From contig JAILPK010000060.1 in NCBI GenBank assembly GCA_024699495.1, positions 1 through 62,050 of the forward strand: a DNA stretch of 62,050 nucleotides. The letters are read 5' to 3'. The stretch comes from Bacteroidaceae bacterium (lineage in GTDB: Bacteria; Bacteroidota; Bacteroidia; Bacteroidales; Bacteroidaceae). The notes below the pieces were generated by a model. That model was not told the origin of the DNA, did no database searches, and worked only from the letters and a program-made list of their open reading frames with translations. This document shows, piece after piece, positions 60,780 to 62,050 of this stretch; within the stretch, counting starts at the first letter, position 1, and each line of letters begins with the position of its first letter. Position numbers and translations under genes: made by a program.

Positions 60780-61706
60780 ATGGAAAAAGAACGTTGGGGA
60801 ATTATTTATTGTCCAAAGCAGGGGGTTCAGCGTTCACACAAACGATGGGAACGCATCCGGGAATATCTCACAGCAAAAGAGATAAGTTACGACTTCGTCC
60901 AAAGCGAAGGCATTGATTCGGTGGCGCGACTAACCACTATGCTGGCACAAAACGGCTATCGGACCATCATCATCGTCGGCGGTGACTCTGCGCTCAACCA
61001 CGCTCTCAACAGCATCATCCTCCTGGGACAAGAGATGAGAGAAAACATCGCTCTCGGTATCATCCCCAATGGGAGGGGCAACGACTGGGCCAACTTCTGG
61101 GGCTTTGAGGCGGACAATGACGAGCAGACCGTCAACTGGCTGGCCCAACGGCGGCTGCGCAAGGTGGATGTCGGCTACCTCCGGGAAAAGGGTGAAGAGG
61201 CAGACTCCTACCAGTATTTTCTCAACTGCGTCAATATCGGACTCGCTGCAAACATCATGAACATAAAGCAGAAGACACGCCATTGGGTCGGACTCCGGGG
61301 CCTGAGCTATGCCATGAGCATGATACTCCTGCTCTTCCAGCGCATGGAAACCAAGATGCATCTGAAGATTAACGAAGACGAGATTCACCACCATCTCATG
61401 TCCCTGTGCATTGGCAGCTGCCACGGTTACGGCCTCACCCCCAACGCAGTACCATACAACGGGACGTTGGACATGAGCACCATCAGCCATCCTGCCGTCA
61501 GTCAGATGCTGGGCGGAATGTGGCTGCTCCTCACAGGCAGAATCCTGAACCACCGCAACGTACGCTCATATCGCACTTCGCGCCCCATCAAATTCTTTGA
61601 TATCAGCCACGCCCAAATAACCATTGACGGCAGACCCACCTCAATAACCACCCCCTTCGAGGTCGGACTAAACAAGGAATGGATTAATTTCATCATTCCA
61701 GGATAA
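60780..61706 (+). CDS. Diacylglycerol/lipid kinase-like protein
   Basis: A 308-residue protein of the diacylglycerol kinase catalytic (DAGK_cat) superfamily: IIYCPKQGVQRS at the start (for the usual NP.SG), IIIVGGDSALNHALN near 63, and LGIIPNGRGNDWANFWG near 98. The first Gly-rich loop differs from the canonical GGDGT..E, with Ser in place of the second Gly and no Glu after Asn. The C-terminal beta-sandwich is complete. It probably phosphorylates a lipid, but the altered loop makes the activity uncertain. Confidence 0.85.
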   Translation: MEKERWGIIYCPKQGVQRSHKRWERIREYLTAKEISYDFVQSEGIDSVARLTTMLAQNGYRTIIIVGGDSALNHALNSIILLGQEMRENIALGIIPNGRGNDWANFWGFEADNDEQTVNWLAQRRLRKVDVGYLREKGEEADSYQYFLNCVNIGLAANIMNIKQKTRHWVGLRGLSYAMSMILLLFQRMETKMHLKINEDEIHHHLMSLCIGSCHGYGLTPNAVPYNGTLDMSTISHPAVSQMLGGMWLLLTGRILNHRNVRSYRTSRPIKFFDISHAQITIDGRPTSITTPFEVGLNKEWINFIIPG

Positions 61707-61765
61707 CAAGCAACATAATTAACAAGGCCCCGCGCCAGCCTCCGGCTCTTAGATTAGTGATGAGA

Positions 61766-61853
61766 GAGGTCAAGGCAAAGCAGAAACTGAGTGTTTCTGG
61801 TGAAGACTTGAGGTCGAGCCTAGGCGACAATTGATAATTGTCGGTGCAGGCTC
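61766..61853. repeat. Two 44-bp hairpin modules (order B-A, inverted)
   Basis: Read on the minus strand from 61853, unit B comes first (outer stem GAGCCT/AGGCTC, core CGACAAT-TATCA-ATTGTCG) and unit A second (core CAGAAAC-ACTCA-GTTTCTG). At the left end the order is A then B, and the core of B is TGGAAAC-ACTCA-GTTTCCA. Confidence 0.8.
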
Positions 61854-62050
61854 GAGGTGTAGTCATCGACTTGTGCAAGGGCAGATGCAAGTCTGACCGA
61901 AGCAGAAGGCGCTAATGACAAAGGGGGCAACAGCTTTCGACTTGTGCAAGTCTCAGCGGGAGTTTGAGACGCAGGAGAAGGCGTTAAAAGCAAAGGGGGA
62001 TATGCCGTAGGCCTCTATAATATTTTATAGCACTGCGCTAGTCTCGAACA
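61854..62050. repeat. Terminal inverted repeat, right copy
   Basis: Reverse complement of 1-197 with one mismatch seen. TCGACTTGTGCAAG occurs at 61866-61879 and again at 61937-61950, a 71-base period; each is followed some 25 bases later by GAAGGCG and then CAAAGGGGG, so the repeat is itself made of two diverged tandem modules. Confidence 0.9.

Noticed and set aside
1..62050. Mobile element or prophage bounded by the terminal inverted repeats
   Set aside because: No transposase, integrase, phage or conjugation gene was found inside, and the content is housekeeping and metabolic; an assembly break at a repeat explains the ends better.

Overview
The window reads as chromosomal DNA of a Bacteroidales bacterium, most likely a Prevotella-type gut or rumen organism. 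The evidence is the repeated Bacteroidota promoter pattern (TAnnTTTG at -7, TTTG or TTG about 20 bases upstream), start codons without a clear Shine-Dalgarno sequence, and typical families: a beta-propeller/AraC regulator, GH97, PL11, a Porin_10-type outer-membrane barrel, DUF4468 and an indolepyruvate/isovalerate-type Vor operon. Both ends of the window are inverted copies of one repeat (1-197 and 61854-62050), so the sequence probably stops where an assembly met a multicopy element.

Layout. 311-8381: the sbcDC nuclease operon, a DMT exporter, a secreted histidine acid phosphatase and a UmuD-like protease. 8598-20930: a block for the side chains of pectin rhamnogalacturonan I. It has two GH53 galactanases flanking a membrane-anchored AraC-type regulator, two esterase genes (one with two hydrolase domains) and a GH51-GH43 arabinan enzyme. 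21296-31340: an amidotransferase-less GMP synthase, a decayed membrane-protein gene, a secreted M60 metalloprotease, a DUF3089 lipoprotein, another esterase and UmuC. 31340-40594 (minus strand): DUF1846, GH97, PL11 rhamnogalacturonan lyase, a GNAT enzyme, GDP-mannose pyrophosphorylase, a small lipoprotein and L-serine dehydratase.

40724-45114 is a complete Phe/Tyr operon (prephenate dehydratase, aminotransferase, DAHP synthase-chorismate mutase, prephenate dehydrogenase). It is preceded by a textbook-like attenuator: a 17-residue leader peptide with four Phe and four Tyr codons, a terminator and a mutually exclusive antiterminator pairing. 45252-48501 holds an SPFH protein, riboflavin synthase and two tandem deoxynucleoside kinases. 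48565-53236 is a TolC-MacA-MacB type export operon. 53294-57289 carries a DUF4468 protein, a small TPR protein and the 2-oxoacid:ferredoxin oxidoreductase (Vor) genes with an extra 56-residue membrane protein. 57343-61706 has a porin, MiaA and a diacylglycerol-kinase-like protein.

The most interesting items are: the Phe/Tyr attenuator; a 26-bp element (22 of 26 identical) placed 31-32 bp upstream of the -7 box of both galactanase genes, with the regulator gene between them; the regulator itself, which joins a periplasmic propeller directly to an AraC domain without kinase or receiver; the 121-bp tail-to-tail coding overlap of that regulator with a galactanase; and the modular hairpin repeats at the window ends, whose 44-bp units change order and exchange stem sequences while keeping the fold. 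All functional calls are from reading the sequence; no database search was run.
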